Assembly: GCA_965228615.1 (NCBI GenBank)
Contig: CBDDHT010000003.1
Location: 1-64,000 of the forward strand
DNA: 64,000 nucleotides
Source: CBDDHT01 sp965228615
GTDB lineage: Bacteria > Pseudomonadota > Alphaproteobacteria > Rhizobiales > Methyloligellaceae
Direction of reading: 5' to 3'
Within the stretch, counting starts at the first letter, position 1. Each line of letters opens with the position of its first letter. The notes beneath the pieces are model-generated. The model was not told the DNA's origin, did not search any database, and worked only from the letters and a program-made list of their open reading frames with translations. The translations under genes and the position numbers were made by a program. This document shows positions 44,552 through 53,551 of the stretch, piece after piece.

Positions 44552-46027
44552 CTACCCGTCTTCCACACCAAGCTTAGTCTTCAGCAGCTGGTTCGCCAGA
44601 CCCGGGTTCGCCTTACCGCCGGTCTTCTGCATCACCTGACCGACGAACCATCCGAGCGTCTTCGGCTTCGTCTTCACCTGCTCGACCTGCCCCGGATTGG
44701 CCGCGATGATCTCATCGATCAACGCTTCCAGCTCGCCCGTGTCGCTCATCTGTTTCAGTCCGCGCGCCTCGACGATTTCGCGCGGATCGCCGCCTTCGGT
44801 CCAGACGATATCGAAGACCTCCTTGGCGATCTTGCCTGAGATCGTGCCTTCGGCCGTCATCGCCAGGATCGCGTTATTGGCCTCGGCATCCATCGCGATT
44901 TCGGCAAAAGACTTGCCTTCCTGGTTCAATCGGCCAAGGACTTCGTTGATCACCCAGTTCGCCGCGGCCTTGCCGTCAACGCCCTTGGCAACTGCTTCGA
45001 AATAGTCGGCTGCCGCCTTATCGGCGACCAGCACACCGGCGTCATAGGCCTTGAGCCCGAGCTCATCGATAAAGCGCGCCTTCTTGGCGTCGGGTAGCTC
45101 GGGCAGGTTTGCTGCCAACTCATCGACAAATTCCTGCGTCAACTCGAGCGGCAGCAGATCCGGGTCCGGGAAATAGCGATAGTCGTGCGCCTCTTCCTTG
45201 CTACGCATGGGCCGTGTGCCGCCTGAGTCCAGATCGAAGAGCCGCGTCTCCTGATCGATCGAGCCGCCATCTTCCAGCACGTCGATCTGCCGGCGCGCTT
45301 CATGGTCGATGGCGAGGCCGATGGTGCGGATGGAGTTCAGATTCTTGGTCTCGGTCCGGATTCCCAATTCGTCGCCCGGCCGGCGCACGGAGACATTGAC
45401 GTCGGCCCTCAGCGAGCCTTCCTCCATATTCCCGTCGCAGGTGCCGAGATAGCGCAGGATCGAACGCAGCTTGGTGACATAGGCCATGGCTTGCTCAGCG
45501 GAACGCATATCGGGCTTGGAGACGATCTCCATCAATGCGACACCCGCGCGGTTGAGATCCACATAGGAGGATGACGGGCTCTGATCGTGCAAACTCTTCC
45601 CGGCGTCCTGTTCAAGGTGCAGCCGCTCGATTCCGACGACAGCCTCTTCGCCTTCGCCCATGTCGAGCACGACTTCGCCCTCACCGACGATCGGGTCCTT
45701 GAACTGCGAGATTTGATAGCCCTGCGGCAAGTCGGGATAAAAATAGTTTTTGCGGTCGAAGACCGATCTCAGATTGATGTCGGCCTTGAGCCCGAGACCG
45801 GTGCGCACGGCCTGCGCAACACATTCCTCATTGATGACAGGCAGCATGCCGGGCATGGCGGCATCGACGAGGCTGACTTGAGAGTTGGGCTCGGCACCGA
45901 AGGCCGTCGCGGCGCCCGAAAACAGTTTCGCCTGCGAGACGACCTGGGCATGAACTTCGAGCCCGATGACGACTTCCCAGGGGCCCGTATCGCCCTGGAT
46001 GAGGTTCTTTTCTGCTGTATCCTGCAT
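44552..46027 (-). CDS. gatB: Asp/Glu-tRNA(Asn/Gln) amidotransferase subunit B
   Basis: A 491-residue protein. The cradle domain has WEVVIGLEVHAQV and the GatB signature YFYPDLPQGYQISQF, with NRAGVALMEIVSKPDMRSAEQA; the tail domain is the YqeY-like helical region (VLGRLNQEGKSFAEIAM onward). It binds mischarged Glu-tRNAGln/Asp-tRNAAsn, phosphorylates it and accepts ammonia from GatA. ATG 46027 precedes the conserved start; the longer frame upstream is repeat DNA. It is the last gene of the gatC-to-gatB cluster, separated from the DUF559 gene by a family B hairpin. Confidence 0.95.
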   Translation of the reverse strand: MQDTAEKNLIQGDTGPWEVVIGLEVHAQVVSQAKLFSGAATAFGAEPNSQVSLVDAAMPGMLPVINEECVAQAVRTGLGLKADINLRSVFDRKNYFYPDLPQGYQISQFKDPIVGEGEVVLDMGEGEEAVVGIERLHLEQDAGKSLHDQSPSSSYVDLNRAGVALMEIVSKPDMRSAEQAMAYVTKLRSILRYLGTCDGNMEEGSLRADVNVSVRRPGDELGIRTETKNLNSIRTIGLAIDHEARRQIDVLEDGGSIDQETRLFDLDSGGTRPMRSKEEAHDYRYFPDPDLLPLELTQEFVDELAANLPELPDAKKARFIDELGLKAYDAGVLVADKAAADYFEAVAKGVDGKAAANWVINEVLGRLNQEGKSFAEIAMDAEANNAILAMTAEGTISGKIAKEVFDIVWTEGGDPREIVEARGLKQMSDTGELEALIDEIIAANPGQVEQVKTKPKTLGWFVGQVMQKTGGKANPGLANQLLKTKLGVEDG

Positions 46028-46068
46028 GTCGCTTAACCGTTTGCTTTGCTGCCTGGATGAGAGGCCGT

Positions 46069-46171
46069 CCCCCTCACCCAACCCTCTCCCGCCAGAGGAC
46101 AGGGCTTTTCTTCTCTGATCTCTTATCTCATGTCCCCTCTCCCCTTGCGGGAGAGGGTTAGGGTGAGGGGG
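46069..46171. repeat. Family B inverted repeat
   Basis: CCCCCTCACCCAACCCTCTCC at the left, GGAGAGGGTTAGGGTGAGGGG at the right, with a loop of about 60 AT-rich bases. It lies between gatB and the DUF559 gene and overlaps the last 14 bases of the latter, which supplies its C-terminal Ser/Pro tail. Confidence 0.85.
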
Positions 46172-46517
46172 ATGAGCTACCGGCCAACGCCGCAGCAATC
46201 GTCTCCAGCACCCCTTCGCAATTCCCCAATACCTCGTTGTTCCAGAATCGAATGACGCGAAATCCGGCATCTACCAGTATCTCTGTCCGGCGAGCATCCT
46301 TTTCCGCCTGATCGTCGTGCTGCCCGCCATCGACTTCGATAACCAACCGCGCCTCGTAGCAGACGAAGTCGACAACAAAGCTCTCAATCGGCACCTGCCG
46401 CCTGAACTTGTGCCCGCTCAGCTGTCGGTTACGCAGCTTAGACCACAGCTTCGCCTCGGCATCCGTCTGATCCTGGCGTAGCTGCTGTGCTGTTCGTTTA
46501 TGCTTCCGAGCCGCCAT
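46158..46517 (-). CDS. DUF559 (Vsr/endonuclease-like) protein
   Basis: A 119-residue protein of the DUF559 family, related to very-short-patch-repair-type endonucleases. Visible are the LRQDQTDAEAKLWSKLRNRQL start, then KFRRQVPIESFVVDFVCYEARLVIEVDGGQHD, where Asp and the EVDGGQH segment match the nuclease core, and a final VIRFWNNEVLGNCEGVLETI. ATG 46517 overlaps the chorismate mutase stop by 20 bases; an in-frame ATG at 46541 is an alternative. The last residues (SSSPSP) come from the repeat hairpin. DUF559 genes often insert in operons and their role is unclear. Confidence 0.8.
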   Translation of the reverse strand: MAARKHKRTAQQLRQDQTDAEAKLWSKLRNRQLSGHKFRRQVPIESFVVDFVCYEARLVIEVDGGQHDDQAEKDARRTEILVDAGFRVIRFWNNEVLGNCEGVLETIAAALAGSSSPSP

Positions 46518-46815
46518 CCCCGCGAAGCTGTTCCTCCTCATATTGGATGAACCAACCGATCATCTGCCGCCACAGGGCCTCCGCCAGCTCCGGCGGCAGG
46601 CCGCGGTCGGCCGCGTGGCCGCGGACCTTGTCGACAACCTGCTGGATGCGCCAGGGGACCGTCGCCTCGGCCGGATTGTTCTTCAGCTGCCAGGCGCGGT
46701 CCACATAGGTGAACCGTTCGGCCATCAAATCCACCAGTGCTGAATCGAGGCGATCGATCTCTGCGCGCACTTCATCCATGTTGGCGCAGTCTTTGGCCGG
46801 CCGGTTCCCTGTCAT
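46498..46815 (-). CDS. Chorismate mutase (AroQ class)
   Basis: A 105-residue all-helical mutase. The N-terminal helix pattern (DEVRAEIDRLDSALVDLMAERFTYVDRAWQLK) with catalytic Arg, then Lys and a C-terminal EALWRQMIGWFIQYEEEQL helix, matches the AroQ alpha family that turns chorismate to prephenate in Phe/Tyr synthesis. Its ATG overlaps the gatA stop (ATGA), so it is cotranslated with gatA. Confidence 0.85.
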   Translation of the reverse strand: MTGNRPAKDCANMDEVRAEIDRLDSALVDLMAERFTYVDRAWQLKNNPAEATVPWRIQQVVDKVRGHAADRGLPPELAEALWRQMIGWFIQYEEEQLRGDGGSEA

Positions 46816-48296
46816 GCTTCACTCCACCAATCGTCTGGTTTCGGTATTGGTCCGGCGGCCTCTTCAATCACGTGGCCGACCCGGAACAGTGTTTCTTCAT
46901 CGAACGGTTTTGCAATCAGCTGAAGACCCAGCGGTGTCCCCTCGCGCGACAAGCCGGCGGGAATGGAGATTCCCGGCAATCCCGACATATTCACGGTGAC
47001 GGTGAATATGTCGTTGAGGTACATCTCGATGGGATCGCCGGATTTCTCGCCAAGACCGAAGGCCGGACCTGGTGTCGTCGGAGTCAGCAGCACGTCGACG
47101 TCTTCGAAAACCTGATCGAAATCGCGTTTGATCAATGTGCGCACGCGCTGGGCTTTCAGATAGTAGGCATCGAAATACCCCGCCGAAAGCACATATGTCC
47201 CAATGAGAATGCGGCGCTTCACCTCGGCGCCGAAACCGGCCGCACGGGTCAATTCATACTGCGTGTTGATATCGTCATCGGGAACGCGAAGGCCGTAACG
47301 GACACCATCGTAGCGGGCGAGGTTTGATGAAGCTTCCGCAGGCGCGACAATGTAATAGGCGGGCAAGGCATATTTGGTGTGCGGGAGGCTGACCTCCCGG
47401 GTCGTCGCACCAGCCGCCTCGAGCCAGGCAATACCCTTCTTCCAAAGTGTGTCGATCTCTTCCGGCATCCCGTCCATCCGGTACTCGCGGGGAATGCCGA
47501 CCGTAAGCCCTTTGATGTCCTGGCCGATCAGGGCTTCGTAATCCGGCACCGGCGCATCGACACTGGTCGTGTCCTTCGGATCGTGGCTTGCCATAGAGCC
47601 GAGCATGATCGCCGAATCGCGAACCGTTCGCGTAATGGGTCCCGCCTGATCGAGAGAGGACGCAAAGGCCACGATGCCCCACCGAGAACAGCGCCCATAG
47701 GTCGGCTTCAGCCCGACGAGTCCGGTAAAAGCTGCCGGTTGGCGGATGGAGCCGCCTGTATCGGTTCCCGTTGCACCGAGCGCGAGGCGGGCGGCAACGG
47801 CCGACACCGACCCGCCTGACGAACCGCCGGGCACAAGCTGTGTCGTATCCCCTGCCCGGCGCCAGGGATTGATGCAGGGCCCGAAATAGCTCGTCTCGTT
47901 GGACGAGCCCATGGCGAATTCATCCAGATTGGTCTTTCCGAGCAATACGGCGCCGTCGGCCCAAAGATTGGCGCTGACGGTCGACTCGTATGGCGGCGCG
48001 AAGCCTTCCAGAATGTGCGAAGCGGCCGTGGTCGGAACGCCCTCGGTGCAGAACAGATCCTTGATCGCCAGCGGAATGCCCTCGAGCGACCCCGCCTGCC
48101 CCTCGCCTATACGCTTATCGCTCTCGGCCGCCATGGCCAGCGCTTTCTCGGGCACCACTTCGAGATAGGCGTTGAGCGCCTTGTTGCCGGATGCAATGGC
48201 ATCCAGATGGGCTGTCGCAAGTTCGGTAGCGGAAAACGTTTTCGCCTTGAGGCCGTCCCGCGCTTCCGCGATGGAGAGATCGTTCAGCGCGTTCAT
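46812..48296 (-). CDS. gatA: Asp/Glu-tRNA(Asn/Gln) amidotransferase subunit A
   Basis: A 494-residue amidase-signature enzyme that releases ammonia from glutamine. The Ser-cisSer-Lys triad is visible: Lys in IPLAIKDLF, cis-Ser in GGSSGGSVSAVAA, and nucleophile Ser in GTDTGGSIRQPAAFTGLVGLKPTYG. The GMGSSNETSYFGPCINPW-like segment is specific for GatA. ATG 48296 overlaps the preceding GNAT gene's stop (ATGA). The stop overlaps the chorismate mutase ATG. Works in a complex with GatB and GatC, all encoded here. Confidence 0.95.
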   Translation of the reverse strand: MNALNDLSIAEARDGLKAKTFSATELATAHLDAIASGNKALNAYLEVVPEKALAMAAESDKRIGEGQAGSLEGIPLAIKDLFCTEGVPTTAASHILEGFAPPYESTVSANLWADGAVLLGKTNLDEFAMGSSNETSYFGPCINPWRRAGDTTQLVPGGSSGGSVSAVAARLALGATGTDTGGSIRQPAAFTGLVGLKPTYGRCSRWGIVAFASSLDQAGPITRTVRDSAIMLGSMASHDPKDTTSVDAPVPDYEALIGQDIKGLTVGIPREYRMDGMPEEIDTLWKKGIAWLEAAGATTREVSLPHTKYALPAYYIVAPAEASSNLARYDGVRYGLRVPDDDINTQYELTRAAGFGAEVKRRILIGTYVLSAGYFDAYYLKAQRVRTLIKRDFDQVFEDVDVLLTPTTPGPAFGLGEKSGDPIEMYLNDIFTVTVNMSGLPGISIPAGLSREGTPLGLQLIAKPFDEETLFRVGHVIEEAAGPIPKPDDWWSEA

Positions 48297-48790
48297 TGCA
48301 ACGCCCCCGTTGATTGCACCGAAGCCGATGGCGCCGCGAGACGCTTTTCGTAGAATACAGAGTAGGATGTGTCCGGATAGTCCAGAACGGCGCCGCAACG
48401 CGCAAATCCCGCACGCTCGTATACGCGCCACGCCGCCGGGTGCCGATCGCCGGTCTCTAGGACTAGCCGTTCCAGCGACTCGTGGCGGGCCAATTGTTCG
48501 ATATGGCCCAGGATCCGCTTACCGATTTTCTGCCCCCGCCATTCCGGACGCGTATACATGCGCTTCACCTCGCCGACGCCTTGGCCGTGTCGACGCAGCG
48601 CACCGCAAGCCACAGCTTCGCCATCGGCCCGCGCAACAAACACGGTCGTATCCGCCTGTGCCATCTCGTCTGCTGTCAGATGAAAGCAATAGTCAGGCGG
48701 CGTCAGCGCAAGCAGCGCCTCGTTCAGTTCTGCAATAAGAACACGAACATCCTCGCGAAGCGGGTTTTCCTGCTCGATCTTCACGCTCAT
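48293..48790 (-). CDS. GNAT-family N-acetyltransferase
   Basis: A 165-residue acetyltransferase. Acetyl-CoA-binding motif A is seen in VKRMYTRPEWRGQKIGKRILGHIE (the R-x-x-G-x-G/A loop as RGQKIG), followed by LVLETGDRHPAAWRVYERAGF and a Tyr-containing C-terminal strand. Substrate unknown. It lies eight bases after the gatC stop and overlaps gatA by four bases, so it is a true member of the gat transcript, which is not a usual gat neighbour. Confidence 0.85.
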   Translation of the reverse strand: MSVKIEQENPLREDVRVLIAELNEALLALTPPDYCFHLTADEMAQADTTVFVARADGEAVACGALRRHGQGVGEVKRMYTRPEWRGQKIGKRILGHIEQLARHESLERLVLETGDRHPAAWRVYERAGFARCGAVLDYPDTSYSVFYEKRLAAPSASVQSTGALQ

Positions 48791-48798
48791 GCCGTCGC

Positions 48799-49086
48799 CT
48801 ATTCCACGACTTTCGGCACAACGAAGAAATGATCGGCCCGCTCCGGCGCATTCTGCGTCACGGCCTCGGCCTTGCCGCCATCGGTCACGCCGTCCAACCG
48901 CTTCTTCATGGTCATGGCCACGACACGGGTCATCGGCTCGACGCCGTCGGTATCGACCTCGTCCAACTGCTCGACCCAGTCGAGGATACCCGAAAGTTCA
49001 CCCTCGAGGGTCTTGGCTTCGTCGTCATCGATCTTCAGCCGGGCAAGCCGCGCAATGTGCCGGACCGTTGCTTCGTCAACTTTCAT
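48799..49086 (-). CDS. gatC: Asp/Glu-tRNA(Asn/Gln) amidotransferase subunit C
   Basis: A 95-residue GatC. It begins KVDEATVRHIARLARLKIDD, continues with LEGELSGILDWVEQLDEVDTDGVEP and ends ADHFFVVPKVVE, all conserved in the family. GatC wraps around GatA and stabilises the GatAB complex. ATG 49086 was chosen on the conserved N-terminus; the upstream extension is not GatC. It opens the cluster, which is divergent from the glycerol transporter operon. Confidence 0.92.
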   Translation of the reverse strand: MKVDEATVRHIARLARLKIDDDEAKTLEGELSGILDWVEQLDEVDTDGVEPMTRVVAMTMKKRLDGVTDGGKAEAVTQNAPERADHFFVVPKVVE

Positions 49087-49225
49087 GGGAACAGTCTCTT
49101 TCCTGATTGCGGCACTCATAGCCCGCGCCAATGTGGCGCGCAACCAGGCAGCGCTTGCCATTCATGACGTTGACGACGCATCGAAAGCTCTGACCGTCTT
49201 CGCCCGTCACCGCCACACATCGCAT
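49076..49225 (-). CDS. Possible Cys-rich small protein upstream of gatC
   Basis: A 49-codon frame from ATG 49225 (MRCVAVTGEDGQSFRCVVNV) with five Cys, overlapping the gatC start by 11 bases. No clear ribosome binding site. The overlap would suit translational coupling, but the frame could be chance. The 190 bases from here to the glpV gene hold no other gene. Confidence 0.25.
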   Translation of the reverse strand: MRCVAVTGEDGQSFRCVVNVMNGKRCLVARHIGAGYECRNQERDCSHES

Positions 49226-49413
49226 TGGTGAGAGTTGGAAATTACGAACCCTACAAAACGGGGTAGTGGCTGGCGCAATCTTGCGCAAAGAGAGGGCTTC
49301 AGCGGTTTGACCATGCAGTCTCATGCGTATTCGGCAGAAAGCTAATAATCGATTTCCCTTATGGGATCGAATTTGCTTAGTTTGCAGACCGTAGCGCTTG
49401 GGAGGAAATCACG

Positions 49414-51150
49414 ATGAACAAGACGATTATTGCGATCGCCGCACTCGCGACGATGGCATCCTTCGGTTCGCCGGTTTACGCCGGTATGGAGGAAGCAAAA
49501 AAATGGGTCGAAACGGAGTTTCAGCCTTCAGCGCTCAGCAAGGAACAGCAGCTGAAGGAGATGGAATGGTTCGTCAAGGCGGCAGAGCCGTTTAAAGGCA
49601 TGGAAATCAACGTGCTGTCGGAAACGATTCCGACCCACGAATATGAATCCAAAACGCTGACGAAGGCATTCGAAGAAATTACCGGCATCAAGGTCAATCA
49701 TCAGCTTCTAGGCGAAGGTGAAGTTGTTCAGGCCGTGCAGACACAGATGCAGACCAAACGCAATCTGTATGACGCCTACATTAATGACTCCGACCTGATC
49801 GGCACGCATTCGCGCCTGCAACTTGCTGTCAATCTCAGCGATTGGATGGCTGGCAAAGGCAAGGACGTCACGCTTCCAACTCTCGACGTTGATGATTTCA
49901 TCGGAAAATCCTTCACCACCGGCCCCGACGGCAAGCTCTATCAGCTTCCCGACCAGCAATTCGCCAATCTCTACTGGTTCCGCAAGGACTGGTTCGACCG
50001 GCCGGACTTGAAGAAGAAGTTCAAGGCGAAGTATGGCTACGAGTTGGGCGTGCCTGTAAATTGGTCCGCCTATGAGGACATCGCCGACTTCTTCAGCAAT
50101 ACCGTGAAGAATATCGACGGCGTGCGTGTCTACGGCCATATGGACTATGGAAAGCGTGCTCCTGACCTTGGCTGGCGTATGACAGATGCCTGGCTTGCCA
50201 TGGCGGGCGCGACATCGAAGGGCCTTCCCAACGGACGCCCGATCGACGAATGGGGCATCCGCATGGAAAAAGGATCGTGCAATCCGGCAGGCGCATCGGT
50301 GACACGCGGTGGTGGTGCCAATGGACCGGCCGCCGTCTATGCGATCCGAAAATGGGACGAATGGCTGCGCAAATATGCACCTCCTGGCGCTGCCGACTAT
50401 GACTTCTACCAGTCGCTCCCTGCCCTGAGCCAAGGCAATGTGGCGCAGCAGATCTTCTGGTACACCGCCTTTACTGCATCCATGGTGGCGCCCAAGAGCG
50501 AAGGCAACAACACCGTCGATGCCGAAGGTACGCCGTTGTGGCGCATGGCACCGTCGCCCCATGGTCCATATTGGAAGGACGGCATGAAACTGGGTTATCA
50601 AGACGCCGGTTCCTGGACGCTGTTCAAATCCACACCCGAGAAGCGCCGCAAAGCAGCGTGGCTCTATGCCCAGTTCACCGTATCCAAGACTGTGGACGTG
50701 AAGAAGAGTCACGTTGGACTGACCATCATCCGGAACTCGACGATCAATCACGAATCATTCACCAAGCGTGCGCCGAAACTCGGCGGGCTGGTCGAGTTCT
50801 ACCGTTCGCCGGACCGCGTCCTGTGGTCGCCAACCGGCGTCAATGTTCCGGACTATCCCAAGCTGGCACAGCTTTGGTGGCAGAATATCGGTGATGTGAA
50901 CTCAGGCGCCTTTACACCCCAACAGGCAATGGATCGCCTTGCCGACCAAATGGACCAGGTGATGGCACGCATGCAGCGGGCCGACGAAAAGGCCAAGATC
51001 TACGGCGGTTGTGGACCGCGCCTCAACGCCGCCAAGAAGGCGGAGGACTGGCTTGGAAAAGGCGGCGCGGCGGTGAAACTCGACAACGAAAAACCGAAAG
51101 GCGAAACGATCAATTACGACGAATTGATCAAGCGCTGGAAGAAGGGCTGA
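49414..51150 (+). CDS. glpV: Glycerol ABC transporter substrate-binding protein
   Basis: A 578-residue periplasmic protein with a signal peptide (cleavage after VYA, residue 22). It matches the long substrate-binding protein of the rhizobial glycerol uptake system: LKEMEWFVKAAEPFKGMEIN, then IPTHEYESKTLTKAFEEITGIKVNHQ, and a C-terminal TINYDELIKRWKKG end. The start has GGGAGGAAATCACG before ATG 49414. It heads an operon with two ATPases, two permeases and a small membrane protein in the order V-S-T-P-Q-U; in Rhizobium leguminosarum the same set makes glycerol uptake possible. The assignment rests on family and operon composition. Confidence 0.85.
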   Translation: MNKTIIAIAALATMASFGSPVYAGMEEAKKWVETEFQPSALSKEQQLKEMEWFVKAAEPFKGMEINVLSETIPTHEYESKTLTKAFEEITGIKVNHQLLGEGEVVQAVQTQMQTKRNLYDAYINDSDLIGTHSRLQLAVNLSDWMAGKGKDVTLPTLDVDDFIGKSFTTGPDGKLYQLPDQQFANLYWFRKDWFDRPDLKKKFKAKYGYELGVPVNWSAYEDIADFFSNTVKNIDGVRVYGHMDYGKRAPDLGWRMTDAWLAMAGATSKGLPNGRPIDEWGIRMEKGSCNPAGASVTRGGGANGPAAVYAIRKWDEWLRKYAPPGAADYDFYQSLPALSQGNVAQQIFWYTAFTASMVAPKSEGNNTVDAEGTPLWRMAPSPHGPYWKDGMKLGYQDAGSWTLFKSTPEKRRKAAWLYAQFTVSKTVDVKKSHVGLTIIRNSTINHESFTKRAPKLGGLVEFYRSPDRVLWSPTGVNVPDYPKLAQLWWQNIGDVNSGAFTPQQAMDRLADQMDQVMARMQRADEKAKIYGGCGPRLNAAKKAEDWLGKGGAAVKLDNEKPKGETINYDELIKRWKKG

Positions 51151-51336
51151 TCGCCGCCCCCTTCCATGCGGGCCTCAACCTGATCCGAGGCATGGCAAGT
51201 GCAAACTCGGGACGGTTGGCAGCAAAACGCTGCCTGCCGTCCCGGCGCGCACAAACCTGGAGCGCATCTCCAGGAGCGATGCGAGGACACCGCGTGCGGC
51301 TCTCATACTGGCGGAGGGCAACGGGGAGCCCGCATT

Positions 51337-52404
51337 GTGGCACTTGAGCTGAGAAACATTACCAAGCGGGTGGATGGCGAGACCTTTATCCACGACACGA
51401 GCCTGACACTGGCCGAGGACGGCTTCAACGTCCTGCTCGGAACCACGCTCGCTGGAAAGACGACATTGATGCAGCTCATGGCCGGGCTGGACAAGCCGTC
51501 GTCGGGCACAATCTGGTTTGACGGGCGCGACGTCACGGGTGTTTCGGTGCAAAAGCGCAATGTCTCGATGGTTTACCAGCAGTTCATCAACTACCCGAAT
51601 TTCACGGTCTACGAGAATATCGCATCGCCACTGCGAGTCGTGCGCGTGAGCGAGAATGAGATTCGCGAACGCGTCGGTCGGTTGGCTGAAATGCTGAAGT
51701 TGACGCCTATGCTCGGGCGCCGTCCCGCGGAATTGTCAGGTGGTCAACAGCAGCGTGTCGCACTTGCCCGCGCGCTGGTGAAGGATGCCGATCTGGTCCT
51801 GCTTGACGAGCCGCTCGCCAATCTTGACTTCAAGCTGCGTGAAGAACTTCGCGACCAGTTGCCGAAACTCTTTGCAGATCGAAAATGCACAGTCGTTTAT
51901 GCAACCACCGAACCCACCGAGGCCCTTCTGCTTGGTGGGCACACGGCGACATTGCATCAGGGCCGCGTGACCCAATTCGGACCGTCAGAAATGATCTACC
52001 GCAATCCGGCCGACATCGTGACTGCGCAGGTGTTTTCCGATCCGCCGATCAACACGGCATCCGTCATAAAAAAGGGTGACAACATCACGCTAGGCACCGA
52101 TGTGAGTTGGAGGAGCACCTCCGATATTTCACAACTTCCCGACGGGGGTTATATCGTCGGCATCAGACCGCATCATGTCCGCCTTTCGGATGCGATCGGC
52201 GGCACGGCGCAAATTGACGGGAAAGTGCAAATCACGGAGCTCAGCGGTTCGGAGAGCGTCATCCATTTTTCACATGGCGGACTGAACTGGGTTTCCCAGT
52301 CGCAGGGCATCCATGCGCTTGAGGTTGGCGATATAGCAACCTTCCATATGGATGTAAGCCGATGCCTCTATTTCAACGAAAACGGGGAGCGCATCACACC
52401 ATGA
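51337..52404 (+). CDS. glpS: Glycerol ABC transporter ATPase, degenerate Walker A/H-loop partner
   Basis: A 355-residue ATPase. Walker A is non-standard (LLGTTLAGKTTLM instead of GPSGSGKST), the signature is canonical (LSGGQQQRVALARAL), Walker B is LVLLDEPLANLD, and the H-loop His is replaced by Thr (VYATTEPTEALLLG). A C-terminal TOBE/OB-fold part follows. GTG 51337 has GGGGAG upstream. It sits 186 bases after glpV. Together with the next ATPase it should form an asymmetric heterodimer; its own Walker A likely builds the weaker ATP site. Confidence 0.85.
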   Translation: MALELRNITKRVDGETFIHDTSLTLAEDGFNVLLGTTLAGKTTLMQLMAGLDKPSSGTIWFDGRDVTGVSVQKRNVSMVYQQFINYPNFTVYENIASPLRVVRVSENEIRERVGRLAEMLKLTPMLGRRPAELSGGQQQRVALARALVKDADLVLLDEPLANLDFKLREELRDQLPKLFADRKCTVVYATTEPTEALLLGGHTATLHQGRVTQFGPSEMIYRNPADIVTAQVFSDPPINTASVIKKGDNITLGTDVSWRSTSDISQLPDGGYIVGIRPHHVRLSDAIGGTAQIDGKVQITELSGSESVIHFSHGGLNWVSQSQGIHALEVGDIATFHMDVSRCLYFNENGERITP

Positions 52405-52474
52405 TCATCCCGTTCTTTGGTGGCTCTAAACGGGCGCGCGGAATCAGACTGCTTCACGGAACGGAGCGTGTGTG

Positions 52475-53542
52475 ATGGCCAAGATCACACTGAAGGCGTT
52501 GCGTCACAGCTATCAAGCCAAACCGGAAGGACCGGAGGATTACGCACTACAGCATCTCGACGTCGAGTGGTCCGATGGCGGCGCCTATGCGCTGCTGGGA
52601 CCCTCTGGCTGCGGCAAGACCACACTGCTCAACATCATCTCGGGACTGATCAAGCCCACCGAGGGGCATGTCTTGTTCGACGATGCGGATATCACCGACA
52701 CCCCGCCCGATCACCGCAATATCGCACAGGTGTTTCAGTTCCCGGTCGTCTACGACACGATGAGCGTTTTCGACAATCTGGCCTTCCCGTTGCGTAACCG
52801 GGGCGTCGGCGAAGACGATGTTCGAGAGCGCGTTCATGAAATCGCCGATATGCTGGACCTCACCGAGATGCTCCCCCGGCGTGCATCCGGCCTCACCGCA
52901 GACGGAAAGCAGAAGATATCGCTCGGCCGTGGCCTTGTGCGCTCCGACGTCAATGTCATCATGTTCGATGAACCTCTCACTGTCATCGACCCGCACCTGA
53001 AATGGCAACTCCGCTCTAAACTCAAGGAACTGCATCAGCGTGTCCGCACGACCATGATCTACGTTACCCACGACCAGACCGAGGCATTGACCTTCGCCGA
53101 CAAGGTCGTTGTCATGCACCAGGGCGAAGTCGTGCAGATCGGGACGCCGGTCGATCTGTTTGAGCGCCCCAAACACACATTCGTCGGTTATTTCATCGGC
53201 TCGCCTGGGATGAATGTGTTGCCAGCGGAAATAGCCGGCGGTAGGCCGCAATTCGCCGGTCGACCGATCGAGATTGAAAACGCGAATACTGCACGACCAA
53301 ATGGAAAGCGGCTCGAATTCGGCGTCCGCCCGGAGTTCGTCTATCTGTCGGACAACGGTATTCCCGTCGACATCAGCAAAGTCAGCGATACCGGGCGCAA
53401 TCGGATCATCGAAGCCCGTCACGGAGAGGCTCAGATCAATCTCCTGGTTGACGAGGACACGGCAATTCCCGCCGACCGGGCCTTTGTGAGCTTCGATCCA
53501 AATTATACCCGCCTCTATTCCGACGGCTGGCTGGTCGAGTAG
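52475..53542 (+). CDS. glpT: Glycerol ABC transporter ATPase, degenerate signature partner
   Basis: A 355-residue ATPase. Walker A is canonical (GPSGCGKTTLLN), Walker B is VIMFDEPLTVID, the H-loop His is present (YVTHDQTEALTF), but the LSGGQ signature is degenerate (ASGLTADGKQKISLGRG). A TOBE-like C-terminal part follows. ATG 52475 has GGAG six bases upstream; GTG 52472 is in frame just before. Its Walker A pairs with the intact LSGGQ of the other ATPase to form the one canonical site. The symbol follows the rhizobial glpSTPQUV naming and is unrelated to the E. coli GlpT permease. Confidence 0.85.
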   Translation: MAKITLKALRHSYQAKPEGPEDYALQHLDVEWSDGGAYALLGPSGCGKTTLLNIISGLIKPTEGHVLFDDADITDTPPDHRNIAQVFQFPVVYDTMSVFDNLAFPLRNRGVGEDDVRERVHEIADMLDLTEMLPRRASGLTADGKQKISLGRGLVRSDVNVIMFDEPLTVIDPHLKWQLRSKLKELHQRVRTTMIYVTHDQTEALTFADKVVVMHQGEVVQIGTPVDLFERPKHTFVGYFIGSPGMNVLPAEIAGGRPQFAGRPIEIENANTARPNGKRLEFGVRPEFVYLSDNGIPVDISKVSDTGRNRIIEARHGEAQINLLVDEDTAIPADRAFVSFDPNYTRLYSDGWLVE

Positions 53543-53551
53543 GCGGGAACA

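Noticed and set aside
49708..50751. Minus-strand frame of 347 codons
   Set aside because: Antisense to the glycerol-binding protein gene; no start signal or domain.
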